Positions 9,079 to 17,861 of a stretch of 64,000 bases of DNA are shown piece by piece. The position numbers and the translations under genes are program-made. The notes beneath the pieces were generated by a model. The model ran no database searches. It was not told the origin of the DNA and saw only the letters and a list, made by a program, of their open reading frames with translations. The DNA lies in NCBI GenBank assembly GCA_027600665.1, contig JADGJL010000003.1, forward strand, positions 186,001-250,000, written 5' to 3'. How positions within the stretch are numbered: position 1 is the stretch's first letter; each line of letters begins with the position of its first letter. This DNA is from Irineochytrium annulatum. Lineage: Eukaryota; Chytridiomycota; Chytridiomycetes; Chytridiales; Chytridiaceae.

Positions 9079-10221
9079 CTATTCCTCTTTTTTGTTGCGG
9101 CCGGCCATCTGTTGCCATACCGTTCCGGCAGCTTGTTCGCCGGATTCGATTCGTTCCAGAGCCATCTTGGCTTGCAGGCTGACTTCGAATTCGGGATCAT
9201 CGGCTGCAACTCGCAACGCTTGCTCTGCTTCTTCTGTACCGACCTCATATAGAAAACGTGCAGCACGCCAGCGGACAAGTTTACTTTTATCCGATAATGT
9301 TGCTGTCATGGCTGGTGTGGCGGCAGGATCGCCGATATCAGACAAGGTATCCCCGGCCGTACGGCGTACCGCAGGTGAACTGTCCTGGAGCGCTTCATAC
9401 AGCAGTTCCATTGCTTCCGGTGTACGAATGTCACCCAGGTATACCACGGCCAAACGCCGGATCTGCATTTTGTCATCATGCAGAGCTTGAGCTACAAGCG
9501 GCAATCTTTCTGCTGTAGGCTCCATGCCGTCCAAGGCAGCATAGCGAACATTCCAGTCACTGTTACGCAAGGCCTCTTCGAGTTCGGCACCATCCAGTTC
9601 GCGACGACGCTCAATAAATTCTTCGGAGTTGGTACCATGTTCAATCGCCTGTTGGATGACCTGCTCCAGTCGTTCTGGCGGATAGGCCGCTTCCAGCTCT
9701 TGCTCAACTTCGCGTGCGATGTCCGGCAATTCGCCGTAACGAACGCCGTAATCACTCAGTTTACGTTCTTTGATCATGGTTGCACTGGCAACTTCGGTAA
9801 CGGCTTTGACAAAACGATCTGACAGCGAGATACGTTCTTCTTTGGCTCCGGCCTTAACCCTGATTTGCATGGGTACCCCTCTAAAGAACTGAACGAATAC
9901 CTGTGCTTCTCCGAAGTGTTCGCCAGATCCGTCCTCAGACTCAATCCAGTCCAGGTTGATGCCTTCCTGTCCGAGACGATTCTGGACTTCGCCGAGAATG
10001 ACAGACCAGTCTGCGTTTCCTTTGCGATCAAGCGCCACGAAGTCGGTCGTGTGAAATACACTCTTCACGCCGGGAATATGAAGCATCTGGCGAATGAACG
10101 CCGGGGCGGATCGTTCGTTGTCCAGTGTATATGTTCTGCGAATTCCGTCCTCCAGACGTTCATCGAGATGCAGCATCATCGTATTTGGACTCGGTGTTGG
10201 TTCAATGGAAACAATATTCAT
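9079..10221 (-). CDS. CvfC/YpgR-like HEAT-repeat protein with Nfu-type N-domain
   Basis: A 380-residue protein. Residues 1-85 resemble the Nfu/NifU N-terminal scaffold domain (IEPTPSPNTMMLHLDE, then GVKSVFHTTDFVALDR). Residues about 200-360 form HEAT-like helical repeats (WNVRYAALDGM, MQIRRLAVVYLGDIRTPEA, PAVRRTAGDTLSDIGDPAA). The combination is that of conserved virulence factor C of staphylococci and B. subtilis YpgR; its biochemistry is unsettled, with a regulatory or iron-sulfur related role suggested. The start has AGGAGG eight bases upstream. No strong terminator separates it from the lysP leader. Confidence 0.8.
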   Translation of the reverse strand: MNIVSIEPTPSPNTMMLHLDERLEDGIRRTYTLDNERSAPAFIRQMLHIPGVKSVFHTTDFVALDRKGNADWSVILGEVQNRLGQEGINLDWIESEDGSGEHFGEAQVFVQFFRGVPMQIRVKAGAKEERISLSDRFVKAVTEVASATMIKERKLSDYGVRYGELPDIAREVEQELEAAYPPERLEQVIQQAIEHGTNSEEFIERRRELDGAELEEALRNSDWNVRYAALDGMEPTAERLPLVAQALHDDKMQIRRLAVVYLGDIRTPEAMELLYEALQDSSPAVRRTAGDTLSDIGDPAATPAMTATLSDKSKLVRWRAARFLYEVGTEEAEQALRVAADDPEFEVSLQAKMALERIESGEQAAGTVWQQMAGRNKKEE

Positions 10222-10361
10222 CAGTGTAACCTCCTATAATACCAAATTCATCCTTAACCTCCCGTTAATTAAATCACACGGGTATTTCTCTATTTTACAT
10301 CAATGTGTGGAATCTGCGAAATTATCAAGAAGCGATATGGGCATATCTGACACTTAGTGTG

Positions 10362-10390
10362 AAGAAGTGCGAAATTTGTTAACACTTCTT
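10362..10390. repeat. Inverted repeat upstream of the pseudo-receiver gene
   Basis: AAGAAGTG at 10362-10369 and CACTTCTT at 10383-10390 are exact inverted repeats 13 bases apart, in the divergent intergenic region. It could be an operator or a hairpin. Confidence 0.5.
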
Positions 10391-10463
10391 TCATGTTCAC
10401 TCACAAACATTTTTAAACGAAAATTGGCACAATAATAGGAAGAAACAACTGGAGGTTATACTT

Positions 10464-10883
10464 ATGGAACCCATTACTGTGCTCTCGGATGGTAAACGTC
10501 GTATTGCATATGAGAATATTATTCAATTGTTCAGGAACTGGATGGAGGACTCAACATCTGGTTCTGCGATAGAAACACATCGGGGAAGTTGGGAAAATGC
10601 CCGGTATTGTATTGTTGATTATCAGATTGCCGAAGAAGCGGTGTCAGCAGCAAATGCCATTCGGGCTTTTATGCCACAACTTCCATTACTGGTCATTACT
10701 GATTTCAAATCCCTCATTCGGAAGCGACACCTGCAACAGATTACAGGCACAGGTGAGATGAAGATGTTTCTCTGGAACGAGCAAGACCCGGATCATCTCA
10801 TCAAGGAAATGGAGAATTGGTTTCATTCATCGTCTGTCCACAAATCAGAAATAGCCATACCGCCCATCTTATCCATGAGATAA
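10464..10883 (+). CDS. Small protein with degenerate receiver-like fold
   Basis: 139 residues, not recognised as a named family. The pattern YCIVDYQIAEEAVSAA, then MPQLPLLVITDF and MKMFLWNEQDPDHLIKEM, mimics the beta3-Asp, beta4 and beta5 segments of a response-regulator receiver. The acidic pair near the N-terminus and the conserved C-terminal Lys-Pro are absent, and no output domain follows. A phosphorylation-independent receiver-like partner is conceivable, the more so as a response regulator lies directly downstream on the other strand. The ribosome site is TGGAGG, eight bases before the ATG. Confidence 0.65.
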   Translation: MEPITVLSDGKRRIAYENIIQLFRNWMEDSTSGSAIETHRGSWENARYCIVDYQIAEEAVSAANAIRAFMPQLPLLVITDFKSLIRKRHLQQITGTGEMKMFLWNEQDPDHLIKEMENWFHSSSVHKSEIAIPPILSMR

Positions 10884-10931
10884 AAGAGGGATGTGGCTAT
10901 AGATTTTTAACTTCAATTGTTACGATCGTGA

Positions 10932-11630
10932 TTAGATCACATATTTATAGCCTGTTCCCCAAACCGTCTTAATATAACGTGGGTTCTTGGGGTCAGGCTC
11001 AATTTTTTTACGCAGACTTGAGATATGAACATCGATGGTACGATCCAGATAGGCGCGTTCGGAGCCTTTGATTCGATCCATCAGTTCATTGCGGGTGAAC
11101 ACTTTACCCGGATTTCGGTACAATTCCTTCATAATCTCAAACTCAATATGAGTGACCTCGATTTCAACACCATCCACAAACAGGGTTCTTCTGTACTCAT
11201 TCACATTCACATGCCCAGTAACCTCTGCCTGCTTGTCTTCCTTTGCCGGTTTATCCTGATAGGAAATGATTGATCTTCGCAGCAGTGCTTTAATCCGTGC
11301 ATCCAACTCTTTCAAACTAAATGGTTTGCACAGAAAGTCATCCGCACCATTATGTAATGCGCGCAGTCGATCGTTCAGCATGGTGCTTGCCGAGATCATC
11401 AGAATAGGCACAGTGGAGTGCTGGCGAAAGGCTTCTACGAGATCATTTCCATCCATTTCAGGAAGCATGAGATCCGTTACAACAATATCCGGTTGGAATT
11501 GTGGAAACAGTTGAAGAGCCTCGCGGGCATGTTGAACCCGTTCAGTGATGTATCCTTCCTCCTCCAGAAAGAAAGCAATCATGTCGGCCAGATTTTTCTC
11601 ATCCTCTATAAGAAGTACTTTGATCGTCAT
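10932..11630 (-). CDS. OmpR/PhoB-family response regulator
   Basis: 232 residues. The receiver domain (about 1-118) has E9/D10, phospho-acceptor D53 (VVTDLMLPEMDG) and K102 (CKPFS). A winged-helix DNA-binding domain follows (residues about 130-232, with LDRTIDVHISSLRKKIEPDP and the final WGTGYKY). It is transcribed away from a large sensor kinase whose gene starts 345 bases off, so the two most likely form a two-component pair. The start has a CAGGAG ribosome site. The signal and target genes are not visible. Confidence 0.92.
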   Translation of the reverse strand: MTIKVLLIEDEKNLADMIAFFLEEEGYITERVQHAREALQLFPQFQPDIVVTDLMLPEMDGNDLVEAFRQHSTVPILMISASTMLNDRLRALHNGADDFLCKPFSLKELDARIKALLRRSIISYQDKPAKEDKQAEVTGHVNVNEYRRTLFVDGVEIEVTHIEFEIMKELYRNPGKVFTRNELMDRIKGSERAYLDRTIDVHISSLRKKIEPDPKNPRYIKTVWGTGYKYVI

Positions 11631-11832
11631 AGGGTCACACTCCTGGTGAAAATAATATGTTAAGAAACTACTAAAAAAACGAGGTGAATTGCGAATAAAT
11701 GCCGCAAATTTTTTAATGTTTGTATTCCAAAATATAGGATGTATATGTAGAGAAGGAATAAACTTTTTTTATTGAGCTTCAATATCTTAGCATGAATGCA
11801 ATTAGGTTGCCGATGACTCAGAATTTCCCAAA

Positions 11833-11861
11833 TCTACACCAACTACTAATTACAGTATAAT
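11833..11861 (+). promoter_or_regulatory. Probable SigA promoter of the sensor kinase gene
   Basis: TCTACA (11833-11838) and a perfect TATAAT (11856-11861) with a 17-base spacer, about 70 bases before a leader ORF. The rest of the 345-base divergent region is A/T-rich, and I see no clear promoter for the response regulator in it. Confidence 0.6.
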
Positions 11862-11928
11862 AGATCAGAACGAGTTAAGGGGAAAAAATGTAGATTGTAT
11901 CCGCTTAAGTTTATAGGGGGAACCAACG

Positions 11929-11976
11929 TTGTTGTTGAAAACAGAAGAAAAAATGATTCATGAGGTTAACTGCTAA
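11929..11976 (+). CDS. Possible 15-codon leader peptide coupled to the sensor kinase
   Basis: A short frame opens at a run of TTG codons 8 bases after AGGGGG and reads to a TAA that overlaps the kinase ATG by one base (TAATG). The kinase itself has only a modest TGAGG site inside this frame. The arrangement suggests translational coupling or upstream initiation. Translation is an inference; no homology can be claimed for so short a peptide. Confidence 0.35.
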   Translation: MLLKTEEKMIHEVNC

Positions 11977-14822
11977 TGGATCATATAAAGAAGATACAGA
12001 TGCTGGATTGGGTGATCTCGAAGCTGCAGATTCCCTGGACTGGGACCTGCATACTAATTATGCTGGGCTCACTAAGCACTATTTTTCCACTGACGTTATT
12101 CTATGGTGTGCAAATTATGGTGGGCAGCGCAGCAGTACTCATTGCTCTTCGTTTGCATGGGGCTATCTATGGATTGGTCACCTTTACAGTCATCCATCTG
12201 CTGAATAACATCATTGCCGGCTTCGAGCCACGGAATTTAACCGTAATGATGGCGCATTTCATTGAATTGCTCTGGATGCTAGGTTGGCAGATTCGTTGGA
12301 AGAACGGAAGCCTAATCAAGGCAAATGCTGTCTTCTGGGTAGTGATGTTACTTCCGGTTATCTATTGCGGGCATTATGTGTTGGGCTTGGATATAGAAGA
12401 TTTGAAGTATGAGTATATGTATATTGCCGTGATTGGCATGGTGAATGCTCTAATTGCAGGTATTGTGGTGGATTTCTGGATCACTATGGGTGAGCAAAGA
12501 TTAAAACGCACGGGAACCATTCCACTCACAAGGATTGCGTTTAAATACGTAGTCGCCTTCGTGGTATTTGTTTCTCTCGTATTGTTATCCGCCGATAGCC
12601 AAAGACAGTTGAGTCAAATGAATGATGCCATATTACGTGAGATGAAATACGCATCGAGTGCGGTTGTACAGGATCTTGATGAAGAGTATGTTACATCCGA
12701 GAATATGGAACAAAATATGGCGCGTTATCATCATCTATTGGGTGTGAATGTGATACTGCTTGATCGGAATGATACAGTCATCGCTTCTGGTTTAGATACA
12801 CTTCAGCCTGGTGGGTACCTGGACATGGACAGGTTCAATATTCTGAAGTCGAAGGATAACCTCATGCTGAAAAGTTCTGCTAATATCCATTACAGCGATG
12901 TATTGAATCATTGGAGACAAGCCATCTTTATCTACGAAGCAAAAATGAAAAATATAACACCTTATCGGGTATTTATTGTGACTGACTCGTCCAAGTATTA
13001 CCCCCGAATTGAATCGATATATCTGACCACGCTGCAATCCCTGTTCATCATCATTGTGGCTTCTATGATTGTAGCGGCTCCTCTCAGTAGAAAAGTCGTT
13101 AGCCCACTGTTAAGACTGACCAGAATGACGGGTTCTCTGCCCAGAATATTGTTTCGAAACGGGAAGCTGGAGTGGCCCACCAGCCATGTAACCGAAGTAC
13201 AGATCCTGATTGGTAATTTGCGTAAAATGGCCGATGTGCTGCTGGAACAATTCGAACAGATTCGTCATGACAAGTTAACGCTGGAGGACAGGGTCGTAGA
13301 ACGCACCAAGGAACTCAAGAATAGTGAAGAGGTCAAACGTGCAATCATTGAATCCTCTATTGATGCCATTATCGCTGTGGACTCCAATGGACAGATCGTT
13401 GAGTTTAATCCAGAGGCTGAAAGAATGTTTGGGTTACGTCGGGAAGAAGTGATCCAACAGAAGGAAGCACCGTCTCTTTTCCAGGGGGCAAGCTGCATCG
13501 AGATCAAGAAATTGTTGGAGCGATTCGATTATGTTGAAGGTAAGAGATATACGATCGTAGATGAAATTTCAGGGATTCGCCGGGATGGTTCGGTCTTTCC
13601 GATTGAGTACAAAATTGTAGAAATTCAGCTTGGCAAGAATGAGACGTTATATAATTTGTTTATCAAGGATATTACGGAGCGGACCAGAGCAGAAGAAGAT
13701 CGTGTGCGTCATGCTCTTGCGCTGGAGAAGCTGAACCTGGAGTTGTTCAATGAAAAGATTGCCATTCAGGAACAGCGAGATATCAGTGAGCAATTTATTG
13801 AATCCGTACGGGAAGGGCTCGTGATGTCAGATCGATCAGGGACCATAACCATCGTCAACCGCAGGATCGAAGAGATGTTTGGTTTGGGTGATTTTCTGGG
13901 CAGATCTATTGAAGATTTGGCGCAGGCGATTGATACGATGGTATTAACGGATAATTTCAATCTGCTAGAACAGACCAAAGCATTTCTGGATGGTGAAACA
14001 GCATTTATTGAGACTGAATTTATATTTAACAATGCGGAGAAAAGTGTATTCTCGTTATATATGAAGCAGATGGATGTACCGGGGAAAAACCATGGCTTTC
14101 TGCTGGTCTTCCGGGACCGGACGGGAGAAGAACGGCTGGATCGGATGAAGAATGAACTGATCAGCGTGGTATCTCATGAGCTTCGAACGCCTGTAGCCAC
14201 CATTATGGGGTATGTGGAACTCATGATGATGTACGACCTTCCAGCAGCTCAGCAGCAGGAATTCATGCAGACGATCGCTTCCGAGGGCAAGCGGCTCAGC
14301 AGTCTGCTCGATGATGTACTCGATATTCAGCGCCTCGATAATGAGGGCATGACTTACCATATGACGTATGTACCGCTGGTTGAGTTGGTAGAAGGGGTTG
14401 CTGAACAGTGGAATATGAAGTCTGCCCAACGAATCTACGTGCATACGTTTAATGGAGACTTTTTTGCTTACGCGGACCAGAACAGGATGGTTCAGGTTCT
14501 GCATAATCTGGTGGGCAACGCAGTCAAGTATTCTCCAGGAGCCGATCGCATCGATGTTACGTTATGGGAAGAAGAGGAGTGGCTATGTCTTGATGTCCGT
14601 GATTATGGAATAGGGATTGCGGAGCAAGAGAAGGACATGTTATTCAACAAATTTTATCGAGTGGATAATTCGGACCATCGGCAGATTGGTGGAACAGGAA
14701 TCGGGTTGTACATTTCCCGTAAAATTGTAGAGGATCACAAAGGAACACTGACCTTTATATCTGCACCGGGCAAGGGAAGTACATTCAAGGTAAGACTGCC
14801 CAAGCAGGATGTATTGGTTTGA
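11976..14822 (+). CDS. Membrane sensor histidine kinase with two PAS domains
   Basis: A 948-residue kinase. Five or more hydrophobic helices (about residues 20-170) and one at 190-205 precede an extracytoplasmic loop (about 206-345), a helix near 350 and a linker. Two PAS-like domains follow (VKRAIIESSIDAIIAVDSN and EQFIESVREGLVMSDRSG). The HisKA domain holds H734 in VVSHELRTP, and the HATPase domain shows NLVGNAVKYS, GIGIAEQEKD and GTGIGLYISR. The multi-helix N-terminus resembles 5TM-type receptor modules, so it may sense a ligand in or at the membrane. The divergent OmpR-type regulator is the likely partner. It ends at a terminator 70 bases on. Confidence 0.9.
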   Translation: MDHIKKIQMLDWVISKLQIPWTGTCILIMLGSLSTIFPLTLFYGVQIMVGSAAVLIALRLHGAIYGLVTFTVIHLLNNIIAGFEPRNLTVMMAHFIELLWMLGWQIRWKNGSLIKANAVFWVVMLLPVIYCGHYVLGLDIEDLKYEYMYIAVIGMVNALIAGIVVDFWITMGEQRLKRTGTIPLTRIAFKYVVAFVVFVSLVLLSADSQRQLSQMNDAILREMKYASSAVVQDLDEEYVTSENMEQNMARYHHLLGVNVILLDRNDTVIASGLDTLQPGGYLDMDRFNILKSKDNLMLKSSANIHYSDVLNHWRQAIFIYEAKMKNITPYRVFIVTDSSKYYPRIESIYLTTLQSLFIIIVASMIVAAPLSRKVVSPLLRLTRMTGSLPRILFRNGKLEWPTSHVTEVQILIGNLRKMADVLLEQFEQIRHDKLTLEDRVVERTKELKNSEEVKRAIIESSIDAIIAVDSNGQIVEFNPEAERMFGLRREEVIQQKEAPSLFQGASCIEIKKLLERFDYVEGKRYTIVDEISGIRRDGSVFPIEYKIVEIQLGKNETLYNLFIKDITERTRAEEDRVRHALALEKLNLELFNEKIAIQEQRDISEQFIESVREGLVMSDRSGTITIVNRRIEEMFGLGDFLGRSIEDLAQAIDTMVLTDNFNLLEQTKAFLDGETAFIETEFIFNNAEKSVFSLYMKQMDVPGKNHGFLLVFRDRTGEERLDRMKNELISVVSHELRTPVATIMGYVELMMMYDLPAAQQQEFMQTIASEGKRLSSLLDDVLDIQRLDNEGMTYHMTYVPLVELVEGVAEQWNMKSAQRIYVHTFNGDFFAYADQNRMVQVLHNLVGNAVKYSPGADRIDVTLWEEEEWLCLDVRDYGIGIAEQEKDMLFNKFYRVDNSDHRQIGGTGIGLYISRKIVEDHKGTLTFISAPGKGSTFKVRLPKQDVLV

Positions 14823-14893
14823 ATGCAATGATGGATGAAGAGATGTGTCTCACTTCTTAATGATCCATATTTAATTATGATTCCTAGGAATAG

Positions 14894-14943
14894 AGCCTTT
14901 GCCCTTGAGCGCGTAAGCGTGATAAAGGGAAAGGCTTTTTTTG
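14894..14943 (+). terminator. Terminator after the sensor kinase
   Basis: AGCCTTTGCCCTT pairs with AAGGGAAAGGCT (one bulge), followed by seven T residues. Confidence 0.85.
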
Positions 14944-15037
14944 TTTTTCAATTTTCCCGGATAAAAAAACAACTTCTTTTGCAAACTGTCTATAGAGCCA
15001 TAATTTGCATCCCATGCAAAAGGAGGACGGCAGGAAT

Positions 15038-15142
15038 ATGTTCCGTAAACAAGAGAAAACACTCATCATCGTCTGTCTGGTTGCCGCTGTGGTTGTGCTG
15101 TATGCCGTTGTGAAAAGCATCATCCGAATCATGAGTTATTGA
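15038..15142 (+). CDS. 34-residue single-span membrane protein
   Basis: The frame encodes a short basic start (MFRKQEK), one hydrophobic helix (about residues 8-26) and a basic tail ending in RIMSY. AGGAGG lies 11 bases before the ATG. It sits between a terminator and the cytochrome bd-type oxidase genes, 64 bases before the subunit I start, so it may be the first gene of that operon. Small one-helix proteins often accompany bd oxidases, but this one is not recognisably a known family such as CydX. Its coding status rests on the ribosome site and composition. Confidence 0.6.
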   Translation: MFRKQEKTLIIVCLVAAVVVLYAVVKSIIRIMSY

Positions 15143-15206
15143 GATACACGTTCAAGCAGAGTAACTGCTGTCGTACATAACGATTATGTGAAAGAGGAGT
15201 GTAACC

Positions 15207-16553
15207 ATGTCATCCCTGGACCCTGTTTTGCTCAGCCGGATACTAACCGGTCTGACCCTGTTCGTACACATTATTTTTGCCTCTATCGGTGTAGGCGTTC
15301 CCCTTATGATTGCTTTGGCCGAGTGGCGAGGACTACGAACCAATGATATGCATTACACCTTGCTGGCACGTCGGTGGGCACGAGGTTTTGTCATCACCGT
15401 TGCCGTTGGTGTCGTTACAGGCACCTCGATCGGATTACAGCTTAGTCTGCTGTGGCCGATGTTTATGCGGGTAGCAGGTCAGGCCATTGCCCTGCCACTT
15501 TTTATGGAGACGTTTGCCTTTTTTATCGAGGCGATCTTTCTGGGAATTTACCTCTATACATGGGATCGTTTCAAAAAAAAATACACGCATATGCTGTTGT
15601 TGATTCCGGTAGCTCTTGGTTCATCTGCCTCTGCGATTTTCATTACGACGGTGAACTCCTTCATGAATCAGCCTCAGGGGTTCACCCTGATTAATGGCAT
15701 CATGAAGGACATTCATCCGATTGCTGCCATGTTGAATCCGGCAACACCAACCAAGGTGTCCCATGTACTCGCCTCATCTTACACTCTGAGTGCAGGTATC
15801 CTGGCGGGGATAGCCGCCTTCAGTTTGCTTCGGGGACGGGATCATGTGTATTACAAAAAAGCACTAAAACTCACGACGGTATCTGCGCTTGTCTTTGCCA
15901 TCAGCACCGTCATGATCGGGGACTCTTCCGGCAAATTCCTGGCGAAATATCAGCCGGAGAAGCTGGCTGCCGCAGAATGGCATTTCAAGACGATGAAAGA
16001 GGCACCGCTTGTCTATGGGGGCATTTTGGATGAGAACAATGAAGTAAAATACGCCATTGAGATTCCTTATGCACTCAGCATTTTGGCGGGGAATCGTCCT
16101 GATACGGAAGTAAAAGGTCTCGAAGAATATCCAGCGGACCTGAGGCCACCACTGTCCATTCATTATATGTTCGACCTGAAGGTCACAACCGGAGTGATCA
16201 TCCTGATGATTCCTGTGTTATATGTACTGCGTCGGTGGTTGCCAGGGCGCAAGCCATATCCCAAATGGCTGTTGCTCGGCATTGTCTTGCTGGGTCCTCT
16301 GGCCATGATTGCTATCGAGCTGGGGTGGATGTTCGCTGAAGTTGGCAGACAGCCTTGGATTTTACGCGGGTATATGAAGGTGTCGGAAGCAGCCACGACG
16401 TCGACTTCGGTAGGATGGATGCTGGTGTTGTTTATTTTACTGTATCTGATTCTATGTTTCTCGTGCATTCGAGTGCTCAGCAAGCTGTTCCGCAACAAGG
16501 AAGCAGAGAAGGAACTGGCGTCTCTGGGGCTTGAAGGAGGGATCGTGCATTGA
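15207..16553 (+). CDS. Cytochrome bd-type ubiquinol oxidase subunit I (CydA/YthA-like)
   Basis: 448 residues with about nine membrane helices. Haem ligands are visible: H21 in LTLFVHIIF and H186 in KVSHVLASSYTLSAG, the latter at the same number as in E. coli CydA. The GRQPW motif near residue 380 is also conserved. The enzyme oxidises quinol and reduces oxygen to water at the membrane. B. subtilis has a second bd-type pair, YthAB, and the small downstream gene here recalls the ythA-ythB-ytzL layout. The stop codon overlaps the next gene by four bases. The ribosome site is AGAGGAG. Confidence 0.92.
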   Translation: MSSLDPVLLSRILTGLTLFVHIIFASIGVGVPLMIALAEWRGLRTNDMHYTLLARRWARGFVITVAVGVVTGTSIGLQLSLLWPMFMRVAGQAIALPLFMETFAFFIEAIFLGIYLYTWDRFKKKYTHMLLLIPVALGSSASAIFITTVNSFMNQPQGFTLINGIMKDIHPIAAMLNPATPTKVSHVLASSYTLSAGILAGIAAFSLLRGRDHVYYKKALKLTTVSALVFAISTVMIGDSSGKFLAKYQPEKLAAAEWHFKTMKEAPLVYGGILDENNEVKYAIEIPYALSILAGNRPDTEVKGLEEYPADLRPPLSIHYMFDLKVTTGVIILMIPVLYVLRRWLPGRKPYPKWLLLGIVLLGPLAMIAIELGWMFAEVGRQPWILRGYMKVSEAATTSTSVGWMLVLFILLYLILCFSCIRVLSKLFRNKEAEKELASLGLEGGIVH

Positions 16554-17584
16554 GTTTCGAAATTGCAGGCATTGCGATATTGTGGACGTTTTTGTTCGGT
16601 TACCTGATTGTCGCTTCAATTGATTTTGGTGCTGGGTTCTTCAGCTTTTACAGCATTTTGACCGGGCACGAGAACAAAATTCATAACATCATTCAGCGCT
16701 ACCTGTCTCCCGTGTGGGAAGTGACGAATGTGTTTCTGATCTTTTTTGTGGTCGGATTGGTCGGGTTTTATCCGGACAGCGCCTTCTACTATGGGACTGC
16801 CTTGCTGGTGCCGGGTTCTTTGGCCATTGTACTGCTTGCCATCCGGGGGGTGTATTACGCCTACAATACTTATGGCAACCATGGGCAGAACAGCCGGATC
16901 TACATGGCATTGTACGGAGCGACGGGCTTGCTTATTCCGGCGGTATTCTCCACCATTTTGGCGATATCCGAGGGTGGAATCATTGAGCAGGTGGGCGAAG
17001 AGGTGTTTTTTCGCTGGCGTGAATTTTTGACGAATCCCTATACCTGGTCGGTTGTTTTGCTTGCACTGGTCAGTGTGCTGTACATCTCGGCGATGTTTCT
17101 TTCCTATTATGCAAAACGGGCAGGGGATGAGCCGGCATTTGAGGTGCTTCGAGAGTATGCATTGCTGTGGAGCTTGCCCACCATTTTTGCGAGTTTTCTG
17201 GCATTTCTGCAGATTAACAAACAGAATCCCGCACATTTTGAGCAGATGGTGAATATCTCATGGATGTTCATTGCTTCGTTTATCTGCTTTGTCATTGCGG
17301 TGTCGCTGGTGTGGAAACGCAAATATCTGGGCTGGTGTTTTATCGCTGTCATGCTTCAGTTTGCCTTTGCCTGGTATGGTTACGGGCGATCCCACCTTCC
17401 GTATATCCTGTATCCCTACATTAATATCTATGACAGCTTTACTAATCGTACGATGGGGATTGCACTGATTACGGCGTTCAGCCTGGGGCTGCTCGTGCTG
17501 ATTCCGTCGCTTGTGCTGATTATGAAGCTGTTCCTGTTCGATGCCAATTATGTACGTGGTAATTCTGGTAAAAAGAAAGGATGA
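16550..17584 (+). CDS. Cytochrome bd-type oxidase subunit II (CydB/YthB-like)
   Basis: 344 residues and about eight membrane helices, opening with the typical GYLIVASIDFGAGFF segment of CydB, where FGAG-type residues contact the haem-bearing subunit. It starts at a TTG nine bases after GGAGG; that TTG overlaps the subunit I TGA, implying translational coupling. Its own stop overlaps the next small gene as ATGA. It is the structural partner of subunit I in a two-subunit quinol oxidase. Confidence 0.92.
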   Translation: MSFEIAGIAILWTFLFGYLIVASIDFGAGFFSFYSILTGHENKIHNIIQRYLSPVWEVTNVFLIFFVVGLVGFYPDSAFYYGTALLVPGSLAIVLLAIRGVYYAYNTYGNHGQNSRIYMALYGATGLLIPAVFSTILAISEGGIIEQVGEEVFFRWREFLTNPYTWSVVLLALVSVLYISAMFLSYYAKRAGDEPAFEVLREYALLWSLPTIFASFLAFLQINKQNPAHFEQMVNISWMFIASFICFVIAVSLVWKRKYLGWCFIAVMLQFAFAWYGYGRSHLPYILYPYINIYDSFTNRTMGIALITAFSLGLLVLIPSLVLIMKLFLFDANYVRGNSGKKKG

Positions 17585-17790
17585 GTCTGTTCATGCTGCT
17601 GAACATGTTCCTACTTATGACTCCCTTGCTGTATCCACTATCTTCTGAGGGTGTCACGGGGATACCGGGTATAACCGGGTTGAGTTTTTTTGAGACATTC
17701 ACGATTATGTATGCCCCGCCACTTATCATTATGGCTGCGATTGTCTTTCTGTTCATATATCTAGCCGTATGCAAAAATCCGAAGGATTGA
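17581..17790 (+). CDS. Small membrane protein of the bd oxidase operon
   Basis: 69 residues with two hydrophobic stretches (about 3-18 and 42-63) and a short charged tail (CKNPKD). The start overlaps the subunit II stop (ATGA), so it is almost certainly translated with it. Position and size recall ytzL after ythB in B. subtilis, or small bd-oxidase accessory subunits generally. Sequence alone does not settle which; a role in assembly or stability of the oxidase is the likely inference. Confidence 0.7.
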   Translation: MSLFMLLNMFLLMTPLLYPLSSEGVTGIPGITGLSFFETFTIMYAPPLIIMAAIVFLFIYLAVCKNPKD

Positions 17791-17861
17791 TTAACTGGTA
17801 CGTGCATTCCCGTTTGGGGTAATCTGTTGTTAAGAAATCAGGAAGGGAGGATGACCCTTTC

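Noticed and set aside
10441..10462. Sigma-54 promoter (TTGGCAC) before the pseudo-receiver gene
   Set aside because: The matching TTGC -12 element is missing at the required distance.
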